Source of the DNA: Pedobacter sp. ISL-64
GTDB taxonomy: Bacteria; Bacteroidota; Bacteroidia; Sphingobacteriales; Sphingobacteriaceae
Length of the DNA stretch: 64,000 nucleotides
Reading direction: 5' to 3'
NCBI RefSeq assembly: GCF_018613605.1
Contig: NZ_JAGGPU010000013.1
Span: 1 to 64,000 of the forward strand
The first letter of the stretch is position 1; every line of letters begins with the position of its first letter. Under the pieces are notes generated by a model. It did no database searches and was not told the origin of the DNA. It saw only the letters and a program-made list of their open reading frames with translations. The translations under genes and the position numbers were made by a program. Shown piece by piece: positions 36,396 to 45,946 of the stretch.

Positions 36396-36469
36396 GGCGG
36401 GGTAGCTCAGATGGTTAGAGCGCAGGATTCATAACCCTGAGGTCGGCAGTTCGATCCTGCTCCCCGCTA
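36396..36469 (+). tRNA. tRNA-Met(CAT), elongator-type
   Basis: 74-nt cloverleaf: acceptor GGCGGGG pairs with CCCCGCT (one G-U), D arm GCTC/GAGC, anticodon loop TTCATAA (anticodon CAT), variable AGGTC, T arm GGCAG-TTCGATC-CTGCT. The anticodon stem lacks the three G-C pairs of initiator tRNA, and position 1 is G, so it is not the initiator. It could be elongator Met or a lysidine-modified Ile2. No CCA is encoded. It is the likely integration site for the downstream accessory DNA. Confidence 0.92.
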
Positions 36470-36572
36470 CTGATTAAAAGCTCATCGAAAGATGGGCTTT
36501 TTTTGTTTAAGGGGGATTAGGCGTGTATTTATACAGTAATAACTACACGTATTTAATTTAATTGAACTAATA
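36466..36572. repeat. tRNA 3' end and flank, master copy of duplicated segment
   Basis: The last bases of the tRNA, its terminator and about 70 bp of flank recur at 62340-62446. A shorter copy (tRNA end plus terminator) is at 58415-58462. Shared landmarks: GCTACTGATTAAAAGCTCAT, GATGGGCTTTTTTTGTTTAA and CAGTAATAAC. Confidence 0.8.
36476..36505 (+). terminator. tRNA terminator
   Basis: AAAGCTCATC-GAAA-GATGGGCTTTTTTT: a stem capped by a GAAA tetraloop with a T run, 7 bp after the tRNA. Confidence 0.9.
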
Positions 36573-37051
36573 TACTTAAGGATTTCGGCAATAGTGGACA
36601 GTAGATTCCGTTCCAAACTGTAGCCCAGTAGATTAGCCCGACTTTGAGCAGAATATCTTGAGAAGAATCCCAAATATATCCATTCCTATCAAAACCATCG
36701 CAACAGAAATTTTGGCAACACTCTGTTTCCCATCCGCACAAAACTTCACTCCACAGCATCCCGATATGATTATCCAGCCAATAAAGCTGTTCTAGGGCAG
36801 CATTACATCCAAAATCCACAGATAAAAAACTCCAGCAACACCCTTTCTAAAAAAAACCTTTTTTAAGCGCTTTAGCGCTCCACTAAAGCTGCCTTGAACA
36901 CAAAAGCAACCTTATTGATCCAAATGGCTTTAAATAAGCCTTAAAGCCATTTAAAATTAGGCGAGTGATCAATAATTAAGCGGAATTAGTGGTCATTTTG
37001 CTGAAAAACAAGTGGCCACTTTTGGAATAAATCCTCAACCAGCCCAGAAAA
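36573..37051. other. Gene-free spacer downstream of tRNA
   Basis: About 480 bp. The overlapping minus-strand frames here have no protein-like features. A small inverted repeat AAGCGCTTTAGCGCTCC lies near 36865. Nothing else is supported. Confidence 0.45.
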
Positions 37052-37084
37052 TGCTACTGGCAACCAGAACGGTTACCAGTAGCA
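37052..37084 (-). terminator. Terminator of the SusCD-TlpA operon
   Basis: TGCTACTGGCAACC and GGTTACCAGTAGCA pair at 13 of 14 positions. On the minus strand the stem is followed by TTTTCT. It lies 17 bp after the last gene of the operon. Confidence 0.85.
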
Positions 37085-37100
37085 AAAATCAGGAAATATT

Positions 37101-37661
37101 TTAATTTGTAATTGATTTTTTTGCTTTTTCGATACTGAAATCGCCCTTGATCAGCATCTCAATAACAGCTTCGTTGATCATGTCTGGAGAGGTTTGCCAA
37201 AGCAACTTGTTTCCCTTTATCACGAAGGTTTCGGGTATAGCGCTCACCCCTGCTGGCTTAATCCATTCCTGTTCAAAGTCACTTCCCTTTCCGCCACCGA
37301 AAGCAACATCAAAGCCCATCATTTTATCATTTGCTTTTACAAAATCCAATACTTTTTGCCTGTCGCCTTCCATCACATCTTGCGCTATAAATACTACTCC
37401 CCGGTTTTTAAACTTTGATGCCATCGCGTTAAAATGAGGCATAGCGGCAATACAGGGCTTGCACCATGTGGCCCAAAGATCTATAATGTATATTTTCGAA
37501 GGATCAAACTTACTGATGGCATTTCCTTTAATCCATTCCACCTTCGGATAGGTATTAATGGTGTCTCCAACATCAAGGTATTCCCGTTTGGGAGTTTGCG
37601 CATACATACTCATGATAGTAGTTGCCATAAACGCAATTATTAATATTACTTTTCTTTTCAT
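37101..37661 (-). CDS. TlpA-type thiol-disulfide oxidoreductase
   Basis: 186 residues with a signal peptide (ILIIAFMATTIMSMYA/QT) and a thioredoxin fold containing the active site LWATWCKPC (Cys67, Cys70) and the cis-Pro region SAIPETFVIKG. Exported TlpA-like reductases keep periplasmic cysteines reduced or shuffle disulfides. It is the last gene of a minus-strand locus (sigma, FecR, SusC, SusD, DUF4369/TlpA-like, TlpA), two bases downstream of the preceding gene. It is the only redox-active member of the thioredoxin pair here. Confidence 0.9.
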   Translation of the reverse strand: MKRKVILIIAFMATTIMSMYAQTPKREYLDVGDTINTYPKVEWIKGNAISKFDPSKIYIIDLWATWCKPCIAAMPHFNAMASKFKNRGVVFIAQDVMEGDRQKVLDFVKANDKMMGFDVAFGGGKGSDFEQEWIKPAGVSAIPETFVIKGNKLLWQTSPDMINEAVIEMLIKGDFSIEKAKKSITN

Positions 37662-37663
37662 TT

Positions 37664-38836
37664 TTATTTTATTAACTGTGCAAGTTCCTGCGCTAAACCC
37701 GTATCATTTAATTTGAGCTGGCTGGCCAGTATCTTACCGTCCTCACCAATAAGGAGTGCATTAGGCAAGGTATAGTATGTCAAACCGTAAGCTTTTGCCG
37801 TTGAACTCACACTTCCCGCGTTGTTCACACCACCAATATCATTCAGGTTCATCCAGTTGAAATTGGATCTATTTATCGTTTCCATCCAATATGAATCCGG
37901 CCTGTCGGCATAGCCGTAGTAAACCGTTACCATTACCGTATTTTTGTCTTTCAAGGCCCTATTAATACGGCCGAGGTTAAATGTAAAAGCATCATAGTTC
38001 ATAAAATCCGGTGCATAGAAGCAAACGAATACATTCTTTCCACGAAGTGAGGAAAGAGAAACCTCATTCCCTGCTGTGTCCTTAAGCTTGAACTCGGGTG
38101 CTAGCTGTCCTGGAGCCAGTTTTTTTGCCAGGTCAAACTTAGCTTGGATTTCTTTACCTGCAAAGGTATTTTTAACCTCCGAACTGAACCTTTTGAACTC
38201 TGGCTCAAAGTTAGAACGAAGGGTTCCCCGATGTTTTGATCTCCAGATGTCAAGGGAGAGAAAGCTGTTAGGGTTATCCTTAATGAAATTGCTATCAATT
38301 TTCCCTGTTTTGGCGAATTCTGCATTCATCTCCAGTCTGGCAGCATCCATTGCTTTATTATCTCCTTTTTCCTTATAACCGGCGATCAATGTATTCAGGG
38401 AATCAACACGGGCCTGCACCGGCTTGTAAAGCTCAAACCTTCTCTGATAATCGGTCTGTGTTTTCCCGCCTTTGATTACAGCTGTTTTTGCGCCCGCAGA
38501 TCCGGTAATCAAGATTTCTCCTGCATCGATGAAGAAGTCGCGAACATCAAGGCTCTTTACATTTTGCATGGTAGTCATGGCAGGCGGATCTACACTGATC
38601 CGTGCATAGGCCGGATCTCCGATCAGCCCCTTGAAAGTAAATTTACCCATTTCAGCTTTGGTGGAATCTTCTACACTTACGCCATTGTTCTTATAGGATA
38701 GCAAGACTTTTTTACCATTAATCTCTGGCGAAAGCTGCCCTTTGATGGTGAATTTGTTCTGTGAAAAGGAAGCTACTGAAAACAGCAGCAAACTTAAGGT
38801 AATCGCTAAGCGTATATTGATTTTTAAAATATTCAT
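37664..38836 (-). CDS. DUF4369 plus redox-dead thioredoxin-like protein
   Basis: 390 residues: signal peptide (ITLSLLLFSVASFSQ), N-terminal DUF4369 beta domain (FTIKGQLSPEINGKKVLLSY, about 28-125), a helical linker, and a C-terminal AhpC/TlpA-like thioredoxin fold (about 250-390, APEFKLKDTAGNEVSLSSLR). Where TlpA proteins have WCxxC, this one reads FYAPDFMNYDAF, so both active-site cysteines are missing. Such genes often sit beside SusCD in Bacteroidota. It is directly followed by the active TlpA gene, suggesting a scaffold or carrier role (inference). Confidence 0.85.
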   Translation of the reverse strand: MNILKINIRLAITLSLLLFSVASFSQNKFTIKGQLSPEINGKKVLLSYKNNGVSVEDSTKAEMGKFTFKGLIGDPAYARISVDPPAMTTMQNVKSLDVRDFFIDAGEILITGSAGAKTAVIKGGKTQTDYQRRFELYKPVQARVDSLNTLIAGYKEKGDNKAMDAARLEMNAEFAKTGKIDSNFIKDNPNSFLSLDIWRSKHRGTLRSNFEPEFKRFSSEVKNTFAGKEIQAKFDLAKKLAPGQLAPEFKLKDTAGNEVSLSSLRGKNVFVCFYAPDFMNYDAFTFNLGRINRALKDKNTVMVTVYYGYADRPDSYWMETINRSNFNWMNLNDIGGVNNAGSVSSTAKAYGLTYYTLPNALLIGEDGKILASQLKLNDTGLAQELAQLIK

Positions 38837-38845
38837 GATCTTTAT

Positions 38846-40312
38846 TTAAGGGTTATTAGTAAAGCCCGGATTGGCATTCATTACGATTGGTGGGAGCCGA
38901 AGCGTAAGCCTTTCCTTAGGCAGGTTAAAACTGGTAATATTGGTAGAAGTCTCGTCATTATAAATGATATGAGAGAATGTCTCGCCCGAGAAAATCGGAT
39001 CAATTGAGCATCGTCGCATATCGAACCATCGGTATCCTTCCATTGCGAATTCCCTTGTACGCTCCTGGAAGATAAACCTTATCAGTGACTCTTTACTGGA
39101 AGCAGCCTGAGCGGGAACACTGGCAACATTTACAGGCATACGGTTTCTGCGCAGCAGCTCCAGATCAGAAACTGCGGCTGCAAGGTTATTTAACCTCGCA
39201 TTTGCTTCTGCCCTTAGCAGGTATAATTCGGCCAACTGTAATCCAAACTTTGAATAATTAACTGAATATTTTGATAGCCTGCCTGAAGGGTTAGGTGTAG
39301 AATACGGAAAAAAAGCGCCATAAAAATTCAGCCTCAAATCACCTGGAGCAAACAGTGCCTGTGCCTTCGGAGATAGTACAAGAAAGTCATTCCCAAACTC
39401 GTTTCCGCTGTAGGGCCCATTGTAAAATGTTTTCGCCAGCACTGATTCTGTCACGTCGTCATAGTTTATCCCAGGAGAATTATTCGGGCCATTGTAGCCA
39501 ATTGGATCAAACTTCCCGCCCGAAGCAAATTCCACATTATAATCGTAGAGCTTAGCAGGCCCGGCCTGGGCGGCAGCATCAGTCAAAGCGGTATTAAACA
39601 TGGCCAGGGCCTCCGCATTTCTACCCATGTAGAGATAAACCTTAGCCAGCATACCTTCCGCGGCAGGCTTTGAAAAACGCTGGGCGAATTTATTGTTCTG
39701 GGGCAGGGTACTGATAGCGTCGTTGAAATCCTGAATGATAAAAGCATAAACTTCAGCAACACTGTTTCTGGTGTGTCCACTTAAATTGATATCGGCTTTC
39801 TGGATGATCGGAAATCCGGGATCCTGTGCAGCGGTAACGGGATTGTAAGGCTTTGCATATATATTGATAAGCTGAAAATAAATCCATGCCCGGTTAGCCA
39901 GCGCTTCAGCTTTCAATGCGAGCTTCTGTACGGCGCTCCCCCCCGTAGATTCATCGATCTCGTTGATCACCTTATTTACCGTATACAGGTTACTTGTGTA
40001 AGCTTTGAAATCGAAGGTATTATCCTGAGCCCTGAATATATCTGCCTTATAATTGAATGCATTCTGGCTCATCGGTGAAGCTGATGAGAAGTAACTGCCT
40101 TCCGCAGCTACATCGTCTCCCATGAGCACCATCGATTGCCAGCCCCCGGCAAATGAGTAGAAATAAAGATCCGGAGCGTTCATGATCTTTTCATAGTCGT
40201 CCGTTGTCGTGGCAACTAACTGTCCCTTGGGCACTACCTCAAGGAAAGATTTTTTACACCCTGCTACAGAAACCAACAACAGCAGGAAAGATAAATATTG
40301 ATATATTTTCAT
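38846..40312 (-). CDS. SusD/RagB family outer-membrane nutrient-binding lipoprotein
   Basis: About 488 residues. Lipoprotein signal with Cys near residue 19 (YLSFLLLLVSVAGCKKSF), SusD-like N-terminal block (FLEVVPKGQLVATTTDDYEK), TPR-type helices, and the C-terminal family block (LAELYLLRAEANARL; RTREFAMEGYRWFDMRR). It forms the lid on the SusC channel and captures substrate at the surface. I chose the second of two adjacent ATGs (40312); the other is 3 bp upstream. It lies about 10 bp after SusC. The substrate is unknown; no glycosidase is encoded nearby. Confidence 0.93.
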   Translation of the reverse strand: MKIYQYLSFLLLLVSVAGCKKSFLEVVPKGQLVATTTDDYEKIMNAPDLYFYSFAGGWQSMVLMGDDVAAEGSYFSSASPMSQNAFNYKADIFRAQDNTFDFKAYTSNLYTVNKVINEIDESTGGSAVQKLALKAEALANRAWIYFQLINIYAKPYNPVTAAQDPGFPIIQKADINLSGHTRNSVAEVYAFIIQDFNDAISTLPQNNKFAQRFSKPAAEGMLAKVYLYMGRNAEALAMFNTALTDAAAQAGPAKLYDYNVEFASGGKFDPIGYNGPNNSPGINYDDVTESVLAKTFYNGPYSGNEFGNDFLVLSPKAQALFAPGDLRLNFYGAFFPYSTPNPSGRLSKYSVNYSKFGLQLAELYLLRAEANARLNNLAAAVSDLELLRRNRMPVNVASVPAQAASSKESLIRFIFQERTREFAMEGYRWFDMRRCSIDPIFSGETFSHIIYNDETSTNITSFNLPKERLTLRLPPIVMNANPGFTNNP

Positions 40313-40322
40313 CATCTTAAGA

Positions 40323-43300
40323 TTAAAAGGTAAGGTTTGCACCGAAACTAAAACTGTGCTTAAAGGCAGGCATATTTCGTCCTCCCTGATTGAAAGATTG
40401 GTATTCAGGATCTATACCGAAATCATTTGCTTTCCACATCATGAAGTTTCCGGTCTGTGCAAAAAGCGATAAAGACGCTACATGCAGGCGGTTCAATAAT
40501 TTTGGTCCCACCATGTAATTCAGCGTAACATCTCTGAGTTTGATATAAGACGCGCTCACCACATTGATATCAGCATAGGTATAGTAATCAATATTTCTCC
40601 TGCTCACATTTACTCCTGCACTGGCCACATACGAAGGGATATTGGTTAGCAGTTCATCCCCCGGTTTTTTCCATCTCTCCAAAAAATCCGGGCTCAGGTT
40701 ACCTCCAAAACTACCTGTGCCGTAATCGATGCGTCCATAAAAATAACGGTTAACATCCCGTCTCATCACATTGCCGAAATTATAGATCATGTTTGCGGTA
40801 AGTGAAAGGTTTTTGTATCGGAAAGTATTACTCAGCCCACCGTTAAATTTTGGAATAGTGGTACCCATATAAATCAGATCATCGGCCGTAGCAACATCAG
40901 GATCCTTGGTTATGGTTCCATTTGCCAAACGGATTTGCGGATCGCCAAGTGCATCCAGTCCGGCAAACTGATAGGCAAACAAGGGTTGTATGCCGTAGCC
41001 AACCACATAATTACTATTAATTCTACTATTGGTTGTAAGCTGAGTAGGTTGGGGAGTTGAATAATTCAGCAAGCGATTTCTGTTCATACTAAATGTTAGC
41101 CCTGTAGTCCAGCTAAAATCTTTTAGCTGGAAATTTCTCGAATTCAAGGTAACTTCCAGTCCGCGGTTGGTCATGTTTCCAAGATTACCACGAATAATAG
41201 ATGCGCCGTTGACCGGATTGAGATCTACCTGCCCAAGAATATCAGTGGTTTTCTTATTATACAAATCAATACTTCCGCTAATCGCGTTCCGCAGCACACT
41301 AAAATCAACCCCAATATTAACCGTCGCCGTTTTTTCAAAAGTAAGCTGATTATTGGCCAGCCCTATCAGGGAGTAGTAGTCTCCAGTTACATTGTTACGG
41401 CCAATCTGAATCACATCTCTTGATGAACCTGCACCGATGAATGGCGAATTACCAGTAACGCCATACGTGGTGCGAAGCGCCAGATTATTGATCCAGGTAC
41501 TCTTTTCGAGGAAGTTTTCCTTACTGATCAGCCATTTCGTGCCCACGCTGAACGTGGGTTTACGTTGCTTGCCTTTTTCGGAACCAAACAGATTGCTGTA
41601 ATCTCTCCTGATGCTGGCATCCAGCATGTACTTTTCGTTCAGGGTGTAATTAAACAATCCGAAAAAGGATTCATTCCGGTTAAGTTGCTCAAAAGTCTCA
41701 AATGGTTTTTCGTTAAAAGTACTTCTAAAGGACGATACGGCCCCAAAGATTCCCTGGCTCAGGGCCAAATAATTAAGGCTCGCAGAAGTCAGCAGGTCAA
41801 GATCATAACCCCGGGCAATAGTTGTCCTGTTGGTAGCAAGCTGCTCGAGGGCTTCATGGCCGATCTGAACATTGAGCCTGTCCCGTCCGTCCCTAAGCCC
41901 AATATTGTAAATCAGCTGGTTTCGCAGTGTATAGTTTCGCTGATCAATATTCACTGTTTTATAGGTTCCTCCCGAAGTTGGTAAATAGTATACGGGAACA
42001 TCATTTGCAGTCCTTGCAACAGTAAAGCCCAGCAGCTCCCTTCGCAGGTCGTAGGTTTTGCTATCATTATAAAGCTGGCTGGTGGAGGGTGCTTTTTGAT
42101 AGCTGTATGTACCATCAAAGCTAAGTCCTCTCCATATTTTTAAATTCACATTCCCGGTGAGGTTCACCGAGAGGGTATTCCCTTTTGTAAATCCCATATT
42201 GACTTCGTCCAAGGGCGAATAATCAAGATTGATCCGGCTTCTGGTCTGGTAATCTTTTCTTACCTCCGGCGAAAGCCCCTGAACATAATTCATTTGCAAG
42301 TTGTTTCCTGCATCATTTTGGAAGAGCTGATAAGGAACAAAATTGCTTCCGATTACAATACTTTTGTCGCTATTGGTTATGGTATTGTTTAATGCGGTGT
42401 TCAGACTGATCCGAAGCCTGCTGATGGGCATAAAAGTCTGGTTGATGTTTAACCGATATGCGCCATTCTGATCTCCCGGATGGCTACTGGTGGTGTTGGT
42501 ATAAGAACCAGAAGCATAGAAACTGTAGGCTGATGTCCCGCCCGAGGCAGAAAGCGTATGGTTGGTGGTGAAAGCATTCCGAAACAGCAAATCCCGTATC
42601 TGATCTTTGTTACTGATATTGATCAGGCTATCCAGACTGCGCTGTGCCTGAGCCGCAGTGACCAAACCCCGGTTCTGGTTATAGAGGATTTGTTCGTGTG
42701 GTGCGATTACCGAGGTACCAATGGCTGCATATGGAAAAGCAGCAGGATTAAACAGCTCTTTTGCCGTTTGTATGTATTGTGCACTGTTCATCATGGGAAC
42801 ATAATCGAGATCCGGTTTGCCGAAGAGAGATATATTTCCTGAATAGCTGATTTTTATGGGTTTGCCCGTAGATCCCTTCTTAGTTGTAATTACGATTACG
42901 CCGTTTGAAGCCCTTACGCCCCATATGGAAGCTGCAGATGCATCTTTCAATACCGAAATATCCTGAACGTCATCCGGATTGATCACTGACAGGTCAGTCA
43001 CTGGCACGCCGTTCACAACGTAAAGGGGATCGAAATTTGCCTGAATAGTCGATCTACCCCTGATGATACTTTGTTGGGTGTTTCCACCCCCAAACTGTCT
43101 GTTTCCTGTCACACCTTTCGGCCCGGCAATTACCGTCACTCCGGCAACTAAACCGTCCAGCCTGGAAACCAGATCTTGAGTGGCCACCCTGTTCTGATAA
43201 ATCTGCATATCAGGTTTGCCGAAAGATCCCGTCGCCCTTTCACGGGATAGGGTTTGGTAACCGGTAGAAACAACAGAAACCTCATCTATCGTATTGATTT

Positions 43301-43955
43301 GCTGACTCATCATGACTACAATTTCGGACGACGATTTAACCGTAAGTGTATCCGATCTGTAACCGACATAGGAAACCACAACAGTTGCATCCCGCGGAAT
43401 CCTCGAAAACACAAACTCACCGTTTGTATCGGTAAAACCCATCAAACCTGCCTCTTTTGAGGTTACGCTGGCGCTGGGCAACACCCCACCTTTTTGGTCC
43501 TGTACCCGGATTTTAAGATTGATCAAAAAAGCTTTGTTTTCTACTTTAACCCGGTTAACTACAACGATGATCCTGTTTTCTATTGTATAATCGAAAGGCT
43601 GACCGCGAAAACATTCATCCAGAACTTCTTTTAAACCGGCATCCTTAACCTGGATGGTTACCCGTTTTGACCTGCCGATCTGCTCACGGTTAATCACAAA
43701 ATCAAATCCGGACTGCTTGCGGATATCCCTTAGCACCTCACTCAGGGGAGCATCTTTTTTTGATAAGCTGATGCGCTCGTTCTGAGCAAAAGACCGGGCC
43801 GGAAACAGCAGAAAAAAGAAAAGTAAATAATATAGCCCCGGCGGAAAATATTTCCGGGCTATCCGTGCGTCCTGAGGGATCTTCCCGAAAAGGGAACCTG
43901 ACTTACGGACATGATTAGTTGGATCATATCCATTTGCATGGTATTTTTTATACAT
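40323..43955 (-). CDS. SusC/RagA TonB-dependent outer-membrane transporter
   Basis: About 1210 residues. After an unusually long basic N-terminus and signal (FPPGLYYLLFFFLLFPARSFA) come an STN domain (LSEVLRDIRKQSGFDFVINR; KEVLDECFRGQPFDYTIENR), a carboxypeptidase-regulatory-like domain (about 140-225), the plug (RVATQDLVSRLDGLVAGV; SIRGRSTIQANFDPLYVVNG; DASAASIWGVRASNGVIVIT) and a 22-strand barrel ending in Phe. The STN domain is the part that signals to FecR, which is encoded just upstream. The frame extends 13 codons further, and the ATG at 43955 is my choice. Imports an unknown nutrient together with the SusD partner. Confidence 0.95.
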   Translation of the reverse strand: MYKKYHANGYDPTNHVRKSGSLFGKIPQDARIARKYFPPGLYYLLFFFLLFPARSFAQNERISLSKKDAPLSEVLRDIRKQSGFDFVINREQIGRSKRVTIQVKDAGLKEVLDECFRGQPFDYTIENRIIVVVNRVKVENKAFLINLKIRVQDQKGGVLPSASVTSKEAGLMGFTDTNGEFVFSRIPRDATVVVSYVGYRSDTLTVKSSSEIVVMMSQQINTIDEVSVVSTGYQTLSRERATGSFGKPDMQIYQNRVATQDLVSRLDGLVAGVTVIAGPKGVTGNRQFGGGNTQQSIIRGRSTIQANFDPLYVVNGVPVTDLSVINPDDVQDISVLKDASAASIWGVRASNGVIVITTKKGSTGKPIKISYSGNISLFGKPDLDYVPMMNSAQYIQTAKELFNPAAFPYAAIGTSVIAPHEQILYNQNRGLVTAAQAQRSLDSLINISNKDQIRDLLFRNAFTTNHTLSASGGTSAYSFYASGSYTNTTSSHPGDQNGAYRLNINQTFMPISRLRISLNTALNNTITNSDKSIVIGSNFVPYQLFQNDAGNNLQMNYVQGLSPEVRKDYQTRSRINLDYSPLDEVNMGFTKGNTLSVNLTGNVNLKIWRGLSFDGTYSYQKAPSTSQLYNDSKTYDLRRELLGFTVARTANDVPVYYLPTSGGTYKTVNIDQRNYTLRNQLIYNIGLRDGRDRLNVQIGHEALEQLATNRTTIARGYDLDLLTSASLNYLALSQGIFGAVSSFRSTFNEKPFETFEQLNRNESFFGLFNYTLNEKYMLDASIRRDYSNLFGSEKGKQRKPTFSVGTKWLISKENFLEKSTWINNLALRTTYGVTGNSPFIGAGSSRDVIQIGRNNVTGDYYSLIGLANNQLTFEKTATVNIGVDFSVLRNAISGSIDLYNKKTTDILGQVDLNPVNGASIIRGNLGNMTNRGLEVTLNSRNFQLKDFSWTTGLTFSMNRNRLLNYSTPQPTQLTTNSRINSNYVVGYGIQPLFAYQFAGLDALGDPQIRLANGTITKDPDVATADDLIYMGTTIPKFNGGLSNTFRYKNLSLTANMIYNFGNVMRRDVNRYFYGRIDYGTGSFGGNLSPDFLERWKKPGDELLTNIPSYVASAGVNVSRRNIDYYTYADINVVSASYIKLRDVTLNYMVGPKLLNRLHVASLSLFAQTGNFMMWKANDFGIDPEYQSFNQGGRNMPAFKHSFSFGANLTF

Positions 43956-44071
43956 TTGTTTGGTTGGTTTTAGTTGATAATAGTGTTTGAACAATTACTC
44001 ATCTGTACCGGCCTTTAACCGGGGGCGCCTCCAACGCTCCCGCTTTTTTACCAGTCCAGGAATTTTCCGGA

Positions 44072-45199
44072 TTAAGGCATAACAGTTACCCTCCTTCCTT
44101 CCAGTTTAAAGTGCACACCCTGATTCATTGTCAGCGCTTTCAATATCTCAGAAAGCTTTTTCTTTCTTGAAATGGTACTGTAGAATGCTGCATTATCCTG
44201 TTCCCCATCATACACTACGTCTACATCGTACCATCTTGCAACCTGTCTCATTACCGTATGAAGGTCTTCGCCATTAAACACAAAATCATCATTTACCCAG
44301 GCATTTGCCTGCTCTGTATCTGCCTGCGAAACCGTAACGCCATTTGTAGTAAAATCTGCCTGTTCTCCAGGCTTAAGTGTTTTTGAGCCCTGCATACTGC
44401 CCGATATACGTACCGAACCCGATAATAGCGTTGTCCTGATCTTTTTTTCATTAGAATAGGCCTGTATATTGAAATGCGTTCCCAACACCTGTACCGTCTG
44501 TCTTTGGGAACGAATCATAAACGGATGCAATTTATCGTGGGCCACTTCAAAATACCCCTCTCCGGATAATGTCACTATGCGTTCTTTTTTATTTTTGAAA
44601 GAGAGCGGATAGGTTAAGGTGGATGCTGCATTGAGCCAGGCTTTTGTCCCATCTGGAAGGACAATGGAAAATCTTCCGCCCCTAGGTGTTTCAAGCGTGT
44701 TGTTTTCATCGGTGGCCGCCTGATCAGCAGAAGTTTTGTAAATCACCATACCATCAGCTGATCTTGATATTTTAACACCCGGTTGGGTAATATCCCCTTG
44801 CTGTAAATGATCTAAACTAACCTTTTTCCCGTCAGCGAGTATTAAATAAGCCTTATCCCCTCCAGGGTCTATATCATTTTTGTATACGCTGGCTACTTGA
44901 TTGGAAAGGGGTGCCTTGTTCTGCATAAAATAGAGCCCGCCCAACGTCAACATTACGATTGCGGCAGCAGCAGCAATTTTAGCTTTCAGCGCGATAACCC
45001 GAGGTTTACGTTCAGGTAAGGCTAGCTCTACCTTACTCCATATCTCTTCTGAAATATCTTCAAGTTCCGCTGAAGAATATTTTGCATCAGTTTCCGAGCG
45101 GTAGTAGTGAAGCCAATAGCGAACGGCTTCCATTTCGGCTGCGTTACAAGTTCCATTTTTAAACTTATCAAATAATTTTTCTGCTTCGCTTTTTTGCAT
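44072..45199 (-). CDS. FecR-family anti-sigma factor
   Basis: 375 residues. Cytoplasmic N-terminal part (about 1-85, EAVRYWLHYYRSETDAKYSS) that binds the sigma factor, one membrane helix (KIAAAAAIVMLTLGGLYFM, about 87-108), a periplasmic FecR domain (TPRGGRFSIVLPDGTKAWLN; GEGYFEVAHD; VLGTHFNIQAY) and a C-terminal DUF4974 domain (FNGEDLHTVMRQVARWYDVD) that contacts the transporter STN domain. It transmits substrate occupancy of SusC to the adjacent ECF sigma. Confidence 0.94.
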   Translation of the reverse strand: MQKSEAEKLFDKFKNGTCNAAEMEAVRYWLHYYRSETDAKYSSAELEDISEEIWSKVELALPERKPRVIALKAKIAAAAAIVMLTLGGLYFMQNKAPLSNQVASVYKNDIDPGGDKAYLILADGKKVSLDHLQQGDITQPGVKISRSADGMVIYKTSADQAATDENNTLETPRGGRFSIVLPDGTKAWLNAASTLTYPLSFKNKKERIVTLSGEGYFEVAHDKLHPFMIRSQRQTVQVLGTHFNIQAYSNEKKIRTTLLSGSVRISGSMQGSKTLKPGEQADFTTNGVTVSQADTEQANAWVNDDFVFNGEDLHTVMRQVARWYDVDVVYDGEQDNAAFYSTISRKKKLSEILKALTMNQGVHFKLEGRRVTVMP

Positions 45200-45267
45200 T
45201 TCACATCTATTCTATACCTTACATTACACCTTACTCTGGCCAATCGGGTATAGAAGTGAAAAAAAAT

Positions 45268-45849
45268 TTAAAGATTAATGAAATAAACTGAAAAAATCGC
45301 AGAACCGAGCCTCTTTCTAAGAATTTTTAACGCATTTTTCATATGGGTTGCGACGGTATGCTCGGATAGGTTAAGTTTTAGGGCAATTTCCTTATTGCTT
45401 AAATATTCTTTCCGTCTTAAATCGAAAACTTCCCGCATTCTATCAGGTAAATTTGCGATTTCCAGTTCGATCATTGCACTTATATCCTTTTCTCGTATCA
45501 GATAATCAGCAGAACCTTCTGAAAAATTATTAAGGGTATATTGCAGGGAGGCAATGTATTCTTCGGTTACCCCTTTACTACGAAAAATATTAAGTACCTT
45601 ATTTAATACTGATCGGTAAAGGTAAGGTGCAAGGGGGGCGCTGTCAATGATTGTTGCCCTGTTGTTCCACAAGGAAATGAAAACTTCCTGCACAATATCT
45701 TTTGCAGTTTCCTCATCCTGAAGCTTTTTCACAGCAAACAAAAACAGTAATGTCTGATACCGACCATAGATTTCGCCAAACGCCTCCTTACTATCCTGCT
45801 TTAGAAGTAGGACAAGTTGCTGATCATTATATGGAAGGTTTGCTGACAT
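45268..45849 (-). CDS. FecI-like ECF sigma factor
   Basis: 193 residues with sigma region 2 (DSKEAFGEIYGRYQTLLFLF; DEETAKDIVQEVFISLWNNR) and region 4 (LPDRMREVFDLRRKEYLSNK; EIALKLNLSEHTVATHMKNA). It is first in the locus, 68 bp before FecR, so it should drive SusC and the following genes when released by FecR. Its own upstream region is the decayed repeat zone 45850-46349. Confidence 0.94.
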   Translation of the reverse strand: MSANLPYNDQQLVLLLKQDSKEAFGEIYGRYQTLLFLFAVKKLQDEETAKDIVQEVFISLWNNRATIIDSAPLAPYLYRSVLNKVLNIFRSKGVTEEYIASLQYTLNNFSEGSADYLIREKDISAMIELEIANLPDRMREVFDLRRKEYLSNKEIALKLNLSEHTVATHMKNALKILRKRLGSAIFSVYFINL

Positions 45850-45946
45850 GGACCGAAGATGACTTGCGAATCTACAAAATAAATTAATCGGATATGTTAA
45901 TTGGTTTTTCCGAAGAGGTTAGAAGGATATCCTAAATTGCAAAATA

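Noticed and set aside
36396..36469. Initiator tRNA-fMet
   Set aside because: The anticodon stem lacks the three G-C pairs, and the first base pair is G-U, not the unpaired C-A of initiators.
36482..36819. Overlapping Trp/Cys-rich minus-strand frames after the tRNA
   Set aside because: They begin or end in the tRNA terminator region and show no conserved motif.
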